A DNA stretch of 57,686 bases from an uncultured Pseudomonas sp. (GTDB taxonomy: Bacteria > Pseudomonadota > Gammaproteobacteria > Pseudomonadales > Pseudomonadaceae): NCBI RefSeq assembly GCF_946885955.1, contig NZ_CAMPHI010000036.1, positions 1 to 57,686 of the forward strand, given 5' to 3'. Numbering within the stretch: the first letter of the stretch is position 1; every line of letters starts with the position of its first letter. The notes under the pieces were generated by a model, which had not been told where the DNA came from, searched no databases, and saw nothing but the letters and a program-made list of their open reading frames with translations. A program made the position numbers and the translations under genes. Of this stretch, positions 17,944 to 27,502 are shown piece by piece.

Positions 17944-19452
17944 TCAGCGCTCGGTCTGGTCAGGGGCGGTTTGTTCGGCGGTGGTTTGCTCGGCCAGCGC
18001 TACGGCACGGAACATGGCGCGGCGCTTGTTGAGGGTTTCCTCCCACTCCAGCGCCGGTACCGAGTCGGCGACGATGCCGGCGCCGGCCTGCACGTGCAGT
18101 TCGCCGTCCTTGATTACCGCGGTACGGATGGCGATCGCCGTGTCCATATTGCCGTTCCACGCCAGATAACCCACCGCACCGCCGTAGACCCCACGCTTGA
18201 CCGGCTCCAGTTCGTCGATGATTTCCATTGCGCGGATCTTCGGCGCGCCGGACAAGGTGCCGGCCGGCAGGATGGCGCGCAGGGCGTCCATTGCGCTCAA
18301 CCCCTCTTTCAACTGGCCGGTAACGTTGGAGACGATGTGCATGACGTTGGAGTAGCGCTCGATCACCATCTTCTCGGTGAGCTTGACACTGCCGGTGCTG
18401 GACACGCGGCCGACGTCGTTGCGCCCCAGATCGATCAGCATCAGATGCTCGGCGAGCTCCTTGGCGTCGGACAGCAGATCCTCTTCCAAAGCCAGATCGG
18501 CCTCTTCGCTCGCACCGCGCGGACGGGTGCCGGCGATCGGCCGCACGGTGACCAGATTGTCCTCGACACGCACCAGCACCTCCGGCGAACTGCCAACCAC
18601 GTGGAAGTCGCCGAAGTTGAAGAAGTACATATAAGGCGTTGGATTGATGCAGCGCAGCGCCCGATACAGATCGATGGGCGCCGCCGCGAAGGGGATCGAC
18701 ATACGCTGGGAGATCACCACCTGCATGCAGTCGCCGGCAAGGATGTATTCCTTGATCGCATTGACCGAACGCTCGTAGTCGTCGCGACTGAAGCTCGACT
18801 TGAAGGCCGGCTCGACACCTGCCGGCGCATTCAGATCGACGCCCAAACGCGGCGTGATCGGCTGGCGCAGCTTGTGCAGGATCTCCTGCAGGCGCGCCTG
18901 GCCCTGCTCGAAACCGCCCGCCTCGGACGGATCGGCGAGGACGATGGCGTGCATCTTGCCGGCCAGGTTGTCGAACACCACCACGGCATCGGAGACCATC
19001 AGCAGGATATCCGGGGTGCCGAGCGGATCCGGATTGACCCCGGCGGCGAGCTTCGGCTCGACGTAACGCACGCTGTCATAGCTGAAATAACCCACCAGCC
19101 CACCGTTGAAACGTGGCAAACCGGGCAGGGTCGGTACCTTGTAGCGCTCTTTGAACTGCTCGACGAACGTCAGCGGGTCCGCGCAGTCGTGGCGCTCCAG
19201 CTCCTCGCCGTCGACGCTGATCACTACCTGATGGCCATAGGCACGCAGCACGGTGCGCGCCGCCAAACCGATGATCGAATAACGCCCCCACTTCTCGCCG
19301 CCCTGTACGGACTCCAGCAGGTAGGTATTGGCCTGATCGGCCAGTTTCAAATAGATGGACAGTGGCGTGTCGAAATCCACCAGGGTTTCGCAGGCAACAG
19401 GAATGCGGTTATAGCCGGCAGCGGCTAAACGCAGGAATTCTTCGCGGGTCAT
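17944..19452 (-). CDS. trpE: Anthranilate synthase component I
   Basis: Catalyses chorismate plus ammonia to anthranilate, the first committed step to tryptophan. The 502-residue protein has the N-terminal feedback-binding domain ([15 protein letters not shown], Trp pocket) and the chorismate-binding C-terminal domain ([25 protein letters not shown]). The frame opens 13 codons earlier at 19491; MTREEF behind GAGG is preferred. The C-terminal tail has a Thr/Gln-rich repeat ([15 protein letters not shown]) that makes it slightly longer than PAO1 TrpE. It is preceded by a Trp-codon leader peptide. Confidence 0.97.
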   Translation of the reverse strand: MTREEFLRLAAAGYNRIPVACETLVDFDTPLSIYLKLADQANTYLLESVQGGEKWGRYSIIGLAARTVLRAYGHQVVISVDGEELERHDCADPLTFVEQFKERYKVPTLPGLPRFNGGLVGYFSYDSVRYVEPKLAAGVNPDPLGTPDILLMVSDAVVVFDNLAGKMHAIVLADPSEAGGFEQGQARLQEILHKLRQPITPRLGVDLNAPAGVEPAFKSSFSRDDYERSVNAIKEYILAGDCMQVVISQRMSIPFAAAPIDLYRALRCINPTPYMYFFNFGDFHVVGSSPEVLVRVEDNLVTVRPIAGTRPRGASEEADLALEEDLLSDAKELAEHLMLIDLGRNDVGRVSSTGSVKLTEKMVIERYSNVMHIVSNVTGQLKEGLSAMDALRAILPAGTLSGAPKIRAMEIIDELEPVKRGVYGGAVGYLAWNGNMDTAIAIRTAVIKDGELHVQAGAGIVADSVPALEWEETLNKRRAMFRAVALAEQTTAEQTAPDQTER

Positions 19453-19520
19453 GTGCAGCCTCGTGGCTTGAGGGTATACGGTCGGGTGCAAACGCGTCGG
19501 CCTGTGCGGCCAGGATCAGG

Positions 19521-19565
19521 TCAGAGGCGCCAGCGCCAACGGGCCAAAGCCTTGAGGATGTTCAT
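19521..19565 (-). CDS. trpL: trp operon leader peptide (attenuation)
   Basis: A 14-codon frame reading MNILKALARWRWRL, stop, between the trp promoter and trpE, with two Trp codons in the tandem Arg-Trp-Arg-Trp. It ends 68 bases before trpE. Attenuation of trpE and trpGDC has been described in P. putida, and this is the expected leader. The Trp codons lie inside a self-complementary segment (ggcgctggcgcc). No hairpin with a strong U run follows; a short CCTC/GAGG pairing could instead hide the trpE ribosome site. The peptide is too short for usual gene finders. Confidence 0.8.
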   Translation of the reverse strand: MNILKALARWRWRL

Positions 19566-19640
19566 ACCGGTTCTTGCGGACCAGCGCGTGCAGATAACCA
19601 CCACGGAGCTCTCTTGATCAGAGGGGAGTAAAGTCTCGCC

Positions 19641-19669
19641 ACACTAGCGCAGGCCAATCACTGAATCAA
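19641..19669 (-). promoter_or_regulatory. trpLEGDC promoter
   Basis: Minus-strand TTGATT and TAGTGT with a 17-base spacer, about 75 bases before the leader peptide start. Position and quality fit a sigma-70 promoter for the trp operon. Confidence 0.6.
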
Positions 19670-19702
19670 CCCGCCAGGCCCGACAAATCGGGACCTGTGA
19701 GA

Positions 19703-20416
19703 TCAAGTTCCGGCAACCGCCAACTGCTCGGCAGCCGGCAACAGCTCGCACAAGCTGTCGAGTACCCGCGCCGGCTGCTCCTCGGCAATCGGTCGACCAT
19801 GGTTGTAGCCGTAGCTCACCGCTACGCAAGGCACGCCGGCGGCCTTGGCGGCCAGCACGTCATTGCGCGAATCACCGATGAACAACGCCTCGCTCGCCTC
19901 AGCCCGCGCCAGCTGCAAGACATGCCGCAACGCCGCCGGATCGGGCTTTTGCTGGGGCAAGGTATCGCCGCCAATGATCCAACGGAAATAGCCACCCAGG
20001 CCCTTTTCATCGAGCAGCGGCGCGACGAAGCGCTCCGGCTTGTTGGTCACCACAGCGAGTTCGACGCCCTGCCCGCGCAACCAGTCCAGCGTCGCCCGCA
20101 CGCCCGGATACACCGTGGTCAGCGCATGGCTTTCGGCATAGGCCTGCATAAACAGCTCGAGCGCCTGCTCGGCGGCGGCATCCTCGACCTGCTCATGCTG
20201 CAGGCCGCCGGCCAGGGCGCGGCGCACCAATACCCGCGCGCCATTGCCGACCCAGTCGCGTACCTGCTCGACCCCGGCCGCCGGCAGGCCGAGCAATACC
20301 AGGGTTTTGTCGACGGCCGCGGCCAGATCCGGTACCGAATCGACCAGGGTGCCGTCCAGATCGAACATCACCAGGCGCGGCAAGCGCCCCTGGAACAATG
20401 CCGCGAGGCTGGTCAC
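19703..20416 (-). CDS. gph: Phosphoglycolate phosphatase (HAD superfamily)
   Basis: HAD hydrolase removing phosphate from 2-phosphoglycolate. The 237-residue protein has the nucleophile motif [10 protein letters not shown] (about residues 16-25), a helical cap domain, motif II VVTNKP and motif [17 protein letters not shown]. The start is a GTG inside the rpe stop (GTGA overlap), so translation is coupled to rpe. A longer open frame upstream is the other reading frame of rpe. It may act on other sugar phosphates; Gph is the family assignment for the rpe-gph pair. Confidence 0.9.
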   Translation of the reverse strand: MTSLAALFQGRLPRLVMFDLDGTLVDSVPDLAAAVDKTLVLLGLPAAGVEQVRDWVGNGARVLVRRALAGGLQHEQVEDAAAEQALELFMQAYAESHALTTVYPGVRATLDWLRGQGVELAVVTNKPERFVAPLLDEKGLGGYFRWIIGGDTLPQQKPDPAALRHVLQLARAEASEALFIGDSRNDVLAAKAAGVPCVAVSYGYNHGRPIAEEQPARVLDSLCELLPAAEQLAVAGT

Positions 20417-21087
20417 CCACGCACCGCGGCCAGCTCGGCGCGCATGGCGTCGATCACGGTTTTGTAGTCGGGCTGATTGAAGATCGCCGAGCCGGCGACG
20501 AAGGTATCGGCGCCTGCAGCGGCGATCTCGCGGATGTTCTGCACATTGACCCCACCGTCGATCTCCAGGCGGATCTCGCGGCCGCTGGCGTCGATCAGTG
20601 CGCGGGCTTGCTTGAGTTTCTCGAGGGCATGGGGAATGAATTTCTGCCCGCCGAATCCCGGGTTGACGCTCATCACCAGAATCATGTCGACCTTGTCCAT
20701 CACGTGCTTGAGCACGTCCAGCGGGGTCGCCGGGTTGAACACCAGGCCGGCCTTGCAACCGCCATCGCGAATCAGTTGCAGGGAGCGGTCGATATGCTCG
20801 CTGGCTTCCGGGTGAAAGGTGATGTAGTTGGCGCCGGCCTCGATGAAATCACCGATGATCCGATCCACTGGCTTGACCATCAGGTGTGCATCGATCGGCG
20901 CCTTGATGCCGTATTTACGTAGCGCCGCGCAAACCATCGGGCCGATGGTCAGGTTGGGTACGTAGTGGTTATCCATCACGTCGAAGTGGACGATGTCGGC
21001 GCCAGCGGCGAGCACCTTGTCCACTTCCTCGCCCAGACGGGCGAAGTCGGCGGAGAGGATCGACGGGGCGATGGCGAAGGGTTGCAT
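20413..21087 (-). CDS. rpe: Ribulose-phosphate 3-epimerase
   Basis: Interconverts ribulose-5-phosphate and xylulose-5-phosphate in the pentose phosphate pathway. The 224-residue TIM barrel starts [19 protein letters not shown]. It has the metal-site motifs [12 protein letters not shown] and [13 protein letters not shown] and the phosphate-binding DGGVN. It overlaps gph by four bases and shares its unit. Twelve upstream codons are open, but GAGG lies before the ATG at 21087. Confidence 0.97.
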   Translation of the reverse strand: MQPFAIAPSILSADFARLGEEVDKVLAAGADIVHFDVMDNHYVPNLTIGPMVCAALRKYGIKAPIDAHLMVKPVDRIIGDFIEAGANYITFHPEASEHIDRSLQLIRDGGCKAGLVFNPATPLDVLKHVMDKVDMILVMSVNPGFGGQKFIPHALEKLKQARALIDASGREIRLEIDGGVNVQNIREIAAAGADTFVAGSAIFNQPDYKTVIDAMRAELAAVRG

Positions 21088-21144
21088 GGCGTACCTCGGG
21101 GGCATGTTCACGATGGCACGCATTGTACCCGAGGGCGGATGGAG

Positions 21145-21213
21145 CTGTGGGGGCGATATCGCCTACAGGGGTGGCCGACACCGGGACGTTGCGGGCGAAA
21201 TCGCCCCCACAGG
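21145..21213. repeat. REP-like inverted repeat pair
   Basis: Two inverted copies of a ctgtgggggcgat-type element (21145-21169 and 21191-21213) fill the gap between rpe and the solute-binding protein gene. This is a typical Pseudomonas extragenic palindrome doublet. Confidence 0.55.
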
Positions 21214-21256
21214 TTCTGGGCTCCCACGGACGGTGCGGGAGTGCGGCGTTAGGCGT

Positions 21257-22279
21257 CTAGGGACGTGCGCGCCACGCCTCGAAGCGCTGGTCGAGACGCG
21301 CGCCGTGCTCGCTCCAGAAGTCCACGTTCATGGCCAGCGCGGCGCGCAGATTGGCCGGTGCCGTTGGCAGGCGCGCCACGCGCTCGGGCGTCAGGGCGGC
21401 CAGCGCCTCAGGGTTGACCGGGCCATAAGGGATCGATTCGGCGAACGCGCGCTGCGGCCCCGGCTGGCTGACGAACTGGATGAAGCGGCGCGCTTCGGAG
21501 CTATTGAAACTGCCCTTGGGGATAGCCCAGTAATCGAAATCATAGATGCTGCCGGCCCACACCAGATCCAGGCCGTCGCCCTGATCCTGGCTCGCACCGA
21601 TGCGGCCACTGTAGGCGGCGCTCATGGCCAGGCCACCATCATGCAGGCCGCGTACCGGCTCTTCGCCGGTCTTCCACCAGCGGATATGCGACTTGATCTG
21701 CTCCAGCTTGCGGAACGCCCGCTCCACGCCGGCCTCGGTGGCCAGCGTGGCGTAAACCCGCTCAGCCGGCACGCCATCTGCCAGCAGGGCGAATTCCAGG
21801 TTGTACTTGGCCCCCAGACGCAGCCCCCTGGCCCCTGGGAAACGCTCCAGGTCCCAGAAGTCCGCCCAGCTACGAGGGGCTTCGCGCAGTTGGGCCGGGT
21901 CATAGGCCAACACCATGGACCAGACGAAGCCGCCCACGCCGCAGGGGCGCAGGGCACCGGGCGTCAACGCCTGGAGTGCCAGGGATTCGTCGAGGGGCTG
22001 GAACACGCCCGTCTCGCAACCGCGTGCCAGCTCCGGTGCCTCCACCTCGACCACATCCCAGGTGACATGCTGCATGGCTTGCATGCGACGCAGCTTGGCG
22101 AAGTCGCCATTGTAGGAACCGTTGATCACCGCTACGCCACTGGCCTCACGGTAGGGCCTGTAGAAGGCTTCGCGCTGGGCGTCGCGGACCGAACCGCCGA
22201 ACGAGATCACGGTGAGTTGGGCCGCAAAGCCCGGCAACGCGATAAACAGGCACAACCAGGCCAGACTCGAGCGCAGCAT
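21257..22279 (-). CDS. Second periplasmic solute-binding protein, polyamine/GABA type (AgtB paralogue)
   Basis: A 340-residue PotD/PotF-type binding protein with a cleavable signal peptide (MLRSSLAWLCLFIALPGFAA). It aligns along its whole length with the AgtB protein encoded at 27503. Both share LTVISFGG at the mature start, VEVEAPELARGC, the CGVG-FVWS pocket segment, SWADFWD and IYDFDYWAIP. It ends the agt-gab operon, behind AGGAGG. PAO1 also has an extra binding protein at this locus but next to agtR, so the gene order differs. Its ligand is unknown; a related amino acid or polyamine is likely. Confidence 0.87.
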   Translation of the reverse strand: MLRSSLAWLCLFIALPGFAAQLTVISFGGSVRDAQREAFYRPYREASGVAVINGSYNGDFAKLRRMQAMQHVTWDVVEVEAPELARGCETGVFQPLDESLALQALTPGALRPCGVGGFVWSMVLAYDPAQLREAPRSWADFWDLERFPGARGLRLGAKYNLEFALLADGVPAERVYATLATEAGVERAFRKLEQIKSHIRWWKTGEEPVRGLHDGGLAMSAAYSGRIGASQDQGDGLDLVWAGSIYDFDYWAIPKGSFNSSEARRFIQFVSQPGPQRAFAESIPYGPVNPEALAALTPERVARLPTAPANLRAALAMNVDFWSEHGARLDQRFEAWRARP

Positions 22280-22300
22280 GAACGCCTCCTCAATAGGGTA

Positions 22301-22327
22301 ACGGCAGCCGGGCTGCCGTCGGTTTTT
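22301..22327. repeat. Intercistronic hairpin between gabT and the second binding protein
   Basis: Perfect 8-bp stem acggcagc/gctgccgt with a 3-base loop. A T run follows on the plus strand only, so it could stop antisense transcription or stabilise the 3' end of gabT mRNA. Confidence 0.5.
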
Positions 22328-22333
22328 ACAGGC

Positions 22334-23614
22334 TCACGCCAGCTCGTCGAAGCACTCGGCGATGATCGCCAGACCCTTGTCCAGCAGCGCGTCTTCGGCG
22401 GTCAGCGGCACCAGCACGCGCAACACGTTGCCGTAGGTGCCGCACGACAGCAGGATCAAGCCCTTCTCCCTCGCCTTGGCGACGATCTGCCCGGTCAGGG
22501 CCGCGTTCGGCTTGTGCACATCGCCGTTCTCGCACAGTTCCATGGCGATCATCGCGCCCAGGGCGCGCACTTCGCCGATCGACTTGTGCTTGGCCTGGAT
22601 CGCCTTGAGCCCAGTGACCAGACGCTCGCCAACCGCCTTGCAGCGCTCCAGCAAGTGCTCTTCCTCGAAGATATCGATCACCGCCAGGGCCGCGGCGCAG
22701 GCGATCGGGCTGCCGGCATAGGTGCCGCCCAAACCGCCCGGGGCGATGGCGTCCATGTATTCGGCCTTGCCGCACACGCCGGCCACCGGAAAACCGCCGG
22801 CGATGGATTTGGCGAAGGTGGTCAAGTCGGCGGCGACGCCCATCTGCTCCATGGCGAAGAAGGTGCCGGTACGCCCGGCGCCGGTCTGCACTTCGTCGGC
22901 GATCAGCAGGATGCCGTGCTGGTCGCACAATGCGCGCAGGCGCTGCATGAATTCCTTCGGCGCAACGTAGAAGCCGCCCTCGCCCTGCACCGGCTCGATG
23001 ATGATCGCGGCGATGTCGCGCGGCTCGGCATCGTTCTTGAAGATCCGCTCGATGCTGGCGATGGAGTCGTCAACGCTGACGCCGTGCAGCGCGCAGGGGT
23101 ACTGGGCGCGGAACACGCCGCCGGGCATCAGGCCCATACCGGCCGAGTAAGGCACGACCTTGCCGGTCAGCGACAGGGTCATCATGGTGCGGCCATGGTA
23201 GCCGCCGGTGAAGGCGATCACCCCAGCGCGGCCGGTGGCGGCGCGGGCGATCTTGATCGAGTTTTCCACCGCCTCGGAGCCGGTGGTGACCAGCAGGGTC
23301 TTCTTCGCGAAGTCGCCCGGCACCCGCGCGTTGATCTTCTCGCACAGCTCGACATAGGGCTCGTAGGCCAGCACCTGGAAGCAGGTGTGGGTCAGTTTGG
23401 TCAGCTGCTGCTGCACCGCCGCCACCACTTTCGGGTGCAGGTGGCCGGTATTGAGCACAGCGATGCCGCCGGCGAAGTCGATGAACTCACGGCCCTCGAC
23501 GTCGGTCACGGTGGCGTTCTCGGCCTTATCGGCGAAGATCGGGTGGATCTGGCCCACGCCACGCGGAACCGCGGCCATGCGGCGTTGCATCAGGGATTCG
23601 TTGGTCTTGCTCAT
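22334..23614 (-). CDS. gabT: 4-aminobutyrate / 5-aminovalerate aminotransferase
   Basis: Class III PLP aminotransferase that turns GABA into succinate semialdehyde, or 5-aminovalerate into glutarate semialdehyde (DavT). The 426-residue protein, the same size as PAO1 GabT, has D240 in the IADEVQTG motif and the PLP lysine K269 in TFAKSIAGG. MSKTNESLMQRR is the conserved start, behind GAGGACC. It follows gabD after a 99-base gap holding a REP-like palindrome. The location beside the GABA transporter supports the assignment. Confidence 0.95.
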   Translation of the reverse strand: MSKTNESLMQRRMAAVPRGVGQIHPIFADKAENATVTDVEGREFIDFAGGIAVLNTGHLHPKVVAAVQQQLTKLTHTCFQVLAYEPYVELCEKINARVPGDFAKKTLLVTTGSEAVENSIKIARAATGRAGVIAFTGGYHGRTMMTLSLTGKVVPYSAGMGLMPGGVFRAQYPCALHGVSVDDSIASIERIFKNDAEPRDIAAIIIEPVQGEGGFYVAPKEFMQRLRALCDQHGILLIADEVQTGAGRTGTFFAMEQMGVAADLTTFAKSIAGGFPVAGVCGKAEYMDAIAPGGLGGTYAGSPIACAAALAVIDIFEEEHLLERCKAVGERLVTGLKAIQAKHKSIGEVRALGAMIAMELCENGDVHKPNAALTGQIVAKAREKGLILLSCGTYGNVLRVLVPLTAEDALLDKGLAIIAECFDELA

Positions 23615-23640
23615 AAGGTCCTCAAACGAAACGTGAACGG

Positions 23641-23709
23641 TAGGGTGCGCCGTGCGCACCGGATCAGAAATTCATGGTGCGCACAGCCTAGGCGGCCCCG
23701 CGCACCCTA
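23641..23709. repeat. REP-like palindrome between gabD and gabT
   Basis: Outer arms tagggtgcgc and gcgcacccta are perfect complements, with inner inverted copies of ggtgcgcac. The core ggtgcgcacagc recurs downstream of cca near 51130, so it is a genome repeat family. Confidence 0.6.
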
Positions 23710-23713
23710 AGGG

Positions 23714-25171
23714 CTAGATGCCCATACAGAGGTATTTGATCTCCAGATACTCATCCAGGCCGTACTTCGAGCCTTCGCGACCCAATCCGGAGGATTTCAT
23801 GCCGCCGAACGGCGCCACTTCGGTGGAGATGACGCCGGTATTGATGCCGACCATGCCGTACTCCAGGGCCTCGGCCACACGAAACACCCGGCCCAGGTCA
23901 CGGGCATAGAAGTAGGCTGCCAGGCCGAATTCGGTGTCGTTGGCCTGGCGGATCACCTCGGCCTCATCGCTGAAGCGGAACAGCGGCGCCAGCGGGCCGA
24001 AGGTTTCCTCGCGGGCCACCGCCATGTCGGCGGTGACGCCGGTGACGATGGTCGGTTCGAAGAAATTGCCGCCCAGGCTGTTGCCGCCAGCGACCAGGGT
24101 TGCGCCCTTGCCCAGGGCATCGGCCAGGTGGCGCTGGACCTTGGTCACGGCCTCGGCATTGATCAGGGGGCCGGTGGTCACACCCTCGTCCATGCCGTTA
24201 CCGACCTTGAGGCGGGCCACCGCGGCCTGCAGTTTTTCGGCGAAAGCCTGGTAGACGCCGTCCTGCACATACAGGCGGTTGGCGCACACACAGGTCTGCC
24301 CGGCATTGCGGTATTTGGAGATGATCGCGCCCTCGACCGCCGCATCCAGGTCGGCGTCGTCGAAAACGATAAAGGGCGCGTTGCCGCCGAGTTCCAGCGA
24401 CAGCTTCTTCAGGGTCGGCGCGCACTGTTCCATCAACTTGATGCCGACCCCGGTGGAGCCGGTGAACGACAGTTTGCGCACGACGGGGTTCTCGCACAGC
24501 TCGGCGCCCACCTCGCGGGAGCTGGCGACATCCGCCGGCAACACGCTGAACAACCCGGCGGGAATGCCCGCACGCTCGGCCAGGGCGGCCAGTGCCAGGG
24601 CCGAGAACGGTGTCTGCGGCGCCGGTTTGAGGACCATGGCGCAACCCGCTGCGAGGGCCGGACCGGCCTTGCGGGTGATCATCGCGCTGGGGAAGTTCCA
24701 GGGCGTGATGGCGGCGGCGACGCCGACCGGCTCCTTCTGCACCAGGATGCGCTTGTCTGCGGCATGCGCCGGAATCACATCGCCGTAGGCGCGCTTGGCC
24801 TCCTCGGCGAACCATTCAATGAAGGACGCCGCGTAGGCGATCTCGCCGCGGGCCTCGGCCAATGGCTTGCCTTGCTCGGCGGTCATGATTCGCGCCAGGT
24901 CTTCCTGGTTGGCCAGGATCAGTTCGAACCAGTTGCGCAGCAATTGCGCGCGCGCCTTGGCGGTCAGCGCGCGCCAGGCCGGCTGAGCGGCCTGGGCCGC
25001 CTCGATGGCGCGGCGGGTCTCGGCGCGGCCGAGATTCGGCACGCTGCCGATCGGTTCGCCGGTGGCCGGGTTGAGGATCTCGGTGCGCGCGCCATTGTCG
25101 GCTTCGCACCACTGGCCGTTGATATAGGCCTGCTGACGCAGCAGGCCGGGCTCTTTAAGTTGCAGGGTCAT
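23714..25171 (-). CDS. gabD: Succinate/glutarate-semialdehyde dehydrogenase
   Basis: NAD(P)-dependent aldehyde dehydrogenase oxidising succinate semialdehyde or, as DavD, glutarate semialdehyde. The 485-residue protein has the general base E260 in LELGGNAP and the nucleophile C294 in GQTCVCANR. An NADP-type loop and the family ending [13 protein letters not shown] are present. The gene begins 22 bases after agtD, so transporter and enzyme are one message. In PAO1 gabDT lie far from agt. Confidence 0.95.
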   Translation of the reverse strand: MTLQLKEPGLLRQQAYINGQWCEADNGARTEILNPATGEPIGSVPNLGRAETRRAIEAAQAAQPAWRALTAKARAQLLRNWFELILANQEDLARIMTAEQGKPLAEARGEIAYAASFIEWFAEEAKRAYGDVIPAHAADKRILVQKEPVGVAAAITPWNFPSAMITRKAGPALAAGCAMVLKPAPQTPFSALALAALAERAGIPAGLFSVLPADVASSREVGAELCENPVVRKLSFTGSTGVGIKLMEQCAPTLKKLSLELGGNAPFIVFDDADLDAAVEGAIISKYRNAGQTCVCANRLYVQDGVYQAFAEKLQAAVARLKVGNGMDEGVTTGPLINAEAVTKVQRHLADALGKGATLVAGGNSLGGNFFEPTIVTGVTADMAVAREETFGPLAPLFRFSDEAEVIRQANDTEFGLAAYFYARDLGRVFRVAEALEYGMVGINTGVISTEVAPFGGMKSSGLGREGSKYGLDEYLEIKYLCMGI

Positions 25172-25193
25172 GGCGCTCTCTTGGGCTGGGAGT

Positions 25194-26021
25194 TCAAGCA
25201 GGTTGCTGGGTGCGCAGTTTCTCGCTGCGCCCGCGTAGCCATTCCAGGGTCAGTAACAGCAGGACCGAGAAACCGATCAACAAGGTCGCGGCGGCGGCGA
25301 TGGTCGGCGACAGGTTCTCGCGGATGCCGCTGAACATCTGCCGCGGCAACGTGACCTGCTCGGGGCCGGCGAGGAACAGGGTCACCACGACCTCGTCGAA
25401 CGAAGTGGCGAAGGCGAACAGCGCGCCGGAGATGACACCCGGGGCGATCAGCGGCAGGGTCACCCGGCGGAACGCGGTCAGCGGCGTGGCGCCGAGGCTG
25501 GCGGCGGCGCGCACCAGGTTCTGGTTGAAACCCTGCAGGGTCGCCGACACCGTGATGATCACAAAGGGCACGCCGAGCACCGCGTGCACCAGGATCAACG
25601 AGATGTAGCTGTTACCCAGGCCCAGCGGGGCGAAGAACAGGTAGCTGGCCACACCGACGATCACCACCGGCACCACCATCGGCGAAATCAGCAGGCTCAT
25701 CACCAGCGCCTTGCCGCGGAACTCGCCGCGGGTCAGGCCGATCGAGGCCAGGGTGCCGAGCACCATGGCCAGCACGGTGGCGGCCGGGGCGACGATCAGG
25801 CTGTTTTTCAGTGCGCGCATCCAGCTGGCCGAGGCGAAAAAGTCCTCGTACCAACGCAGCGACAGGTGCTCGATCGGGTAGACCAGAAAGGTTCCCGAGG
25901 TGAACGACAGTGGAATGATCACCAGCACCGGCAATATCAGGAACAGCAGCACCAGCGCGCAGATCGTGCGCAGGCTGTAATGCCAGACGCGTTCGACCGG
26001 GGACATGTAAGGACTGAGCAT
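25194..26021 (-). CDS. agtD: ABC transporter permease AgtD (PotC-like)
   Basis: A 275-residue inner-membrane permease of the spermidine/putrescine type with about six helices. The EAA-type cytoplasmic loop reads [19 protein letters not shown] and contacts the ATPase. Start at the first ATG behind GGAGAA. It pairs with AgtC. The agtABCD genes of P. aeruginosa take up 4-aminobutyrate and 5-aminovalerate; the symbol rests on homologous gene order next to agtSR and rpe. Confidence 0.9.
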   Translation of the reverse strand: MLSPYMSPVERVWHYSLRTICALVLLFLILPVLVIIPLSFTSGTFLVYPIEHLSLRWYEDFFASASWMRALKNSLIVAPAATVLAMVLGTLASIGLTRGEFRGKALVMSLLISPMVVPVVIVGVASYLFFAPLGLGNSYISLILVHAVLGVPFVIITVSATLQGFNQNLVRAAASLGATPLTAFRRVTLPLIAPGVISGALFAFATSFDEVVVTLFLAGPEQVTLPRQMFSGIRENLSPTIAAAATLLIGFSVLLLLTLEWLRGRSEKLRTQQPA

Positions 26022-26047
26022 GTTGGTTCTCCAAGCAATCTGTAGTT

Positions 26048-26187
26048 GAGGGGCCAGGCCCCTCTGCCGAGCATCGGACTATGGAAGAGGCAGAATCGCA
26101 TCGCTGCCTATAACCCTCACCCGCCCTTCGGGCACCCTCTCCCAAAGGGAGAGGGGATCAGTTGGCCTGCTGCGCAGGCATTTTTTT
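26048..26187. repeat. Three hairpins including a repeat element between agtC and agtD
   Basis: 26048-26064 pairs gaggggcc with ggcccctc. 26135-26155 is a perfect 9-bp stem ccctctccc/gggagaggg with an AAA loop inside a cctcacccg-type dispersed repeat. 26165-26187 is gcctgc/gcaggc followed on the plus strand by seven T. The 164-base gap is the longest within the transporter operon. Confidence 0.55.
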
Positions 26188-27433
26188 AGCCCAGACGCAG
26201 GCGGCTCGCGCCCACCAGCCAGCTGTAGACCACGTAGAGCACCAGGGTGGCGAGCAGCAGCAGGCCGCCCAGCGCCGTGGCCATGCCCCAGTTGATCGAG
26301 CTGTTGGTGTAGAACGCGACGAAGTAGCTGACCATCTGATCGCCCGGGCTGCCGAGCAGCGCCGGGGTGATGTAGTAGCCGATCGACAGGATGAACACCA
26401 GCAGGCCACCGGCGCTGACGCCGGCCAGGGTCTGCGGGAAATACACCCGCCAGAAACTGGCGAACGGGTGACAGCCGAGGGAGATCGCCGCACGCATATA
26501 GGTCGGTGAAATGCCCTTCATCACGCTGTAGATCGGCAGAATCATGAACGGCAGCATGATGTGCACCATGGAGATGTACACCCCGCTGCGGTTGAACACC
26601 AATTGCAGCGGTTTGTCGATGATGCCGAAGCTGAGCAGCGCACTGTTGATCAGCCCGCTCGACTGCAACAGCACGATCCAGGCGGCCACGCGCACGAGAA
26701 TCGAGGTCCAGAACGGCAACAGCACCAGAATCATCAGCAGGTTGCCCTGACGGGTCGGCAGGTTCGCCAGCAGGTAGGCCAGCGGGTAGGCCAGCACTAG
26801 GCAGATGGCGGTTATCACCAGGCCCATCCAGAAGGTGCGGGCGAAGATATCCAGGTAAATGGCCTGGTCCGGGGTGGCCGGCGCCAACTCGCCGAGATCG
26901 TCGATTCGGTGATCGAGGGCGGCCAGCAGGTAATAGGGGGTTACATCGCTGGTGTTGCGGCGGATCACCTGCCAATAGGCCGGATCGCCCCAACGTTCGT
27001 CGAGGCTTTCCAACGCCTCTTTGTAAGTCGCCGGTTCGCTCTTGAACGGCAACGCACGGCCGGTCCTGGCGATCAGGCTACGGTAGCCGGCCAGTTCCAT
27101 GTTCAGGCGTTTGGACAGGTCGCCGATGTTCTGCTCGCGCCGGGCTTCGGCCAGATCCAGAGCCAGGGCACGGTAAACCGGCTCGTCCGGCAAGGCCTTG
27201 CCGTCCCAGTCGGCGATAGCCGCCACGGTGCGCGGCATGGCGCCGACCACTTCGGGGTTGTCCAGGCTGCGGTTGAGCAAGGCGGCGATGGGAACCAGAA
27301 AGACCAGCACCAGGAACACCAGCAACGGCAGGATCAGCGCTTGCGCCTTCCAGCGGTTGACGCGTTCGGCCCGGGCCAGACGCTGTTTCAGGGTGGGGCC
27401 GGCGACCTCGGTCAAGGGCACTGCGATGGCCAT
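26186..27433 (-). CDS. agtC: ABC transporter permease AgtC (PotB-like) with large periplasmic loop
   Basis: A 415-residue inner-membrane permease. The first helix lies at about residues 32-54. A hydrophilic loop of about 145 residues (55-198) follows, probably periplasmic and absent from ordinary PotB proteins. The usual five helices come next, with an EAA loop AAISLGCHPFASFWRVYFPQ. Length is much above the 280-300 typical of PotB. Start ATG behind GGAG. It forms the translocation pore with AgtD for 4-aminobutyrate/5-aminovalerate. Confidence 0.9.
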   Translation of the reverse strand: MAIAVPLTEVAGPTLKQRLARAERVNRWKAQALILPLLVFLVLVFLVPIAALLNRSLDNPEVVGAMPRTVAAIADWDGKALPDEPVYRALALDLAEARREQNIGDLSKRLNMELAGYRSLIARTGRALPFKSEPATYKEALESLDERWGDPAYWQVIRRNTSDVTPYYLLAALDHRIDDLGELAPATPDQAIYLDIFARTFWMGLVITAICLVLAYPLAYLLANLPTRQGNLLMILVLLPFWTSILVRVAAWIVLLQSSGLINSALLSFGIIDKPLQLVFNRSGVYISMVHIMLPFMILPIYSVMKGISPTYMRAAISLGCHPFASFWRVYFPQTLAGVSAGGLLVFILSIGYYITPALLGSPGDQMVSYFVAFYTNSSINWGMATALGGLLLLATLVLYVVYSWLVGASRLRLG

Positions 27434-27461
27434 AGCGAACTCCGGAAAACGGGGGAAACAT

Positions 27462-27485
27462 CCCCTCCGCGCCAGCGCGGAGGGG
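27462..27485. repeat. Strong intercistronic hairpin between agtB and agtC
   Basis: Perfect 11-bp stem cccctccgcgc/gcgcggagggg with a 2-base loop right after the agtB stop. Such stems after a binding-protein gene usually protect its mRNA and keep its level above the permeases. Confidence 0.65.
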
Positions 27486-27502
27486 CATTACCAGCAGACG
27501 AC

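Noticed and set aside
17971..19428. A 485-codon plus-strand frame opposite trpE
   Set aside because: Antisense to trpE; Asp/His/Arg-rich composition typical of a shadow frame.
20993..23710. A 905-codon plus-strand frame across rpe, the second binding protein and gabT
   Set aside because: It runs antisense to three well-supported genes and is His/Gly/Gln-rich without recognisable motifs.
26165..26187. Hairpin with T run as terminator of agtC
   Set aside because: The T run follows the stem only on the plus strand; for agtC, on the minus strand, it precedes the stem.
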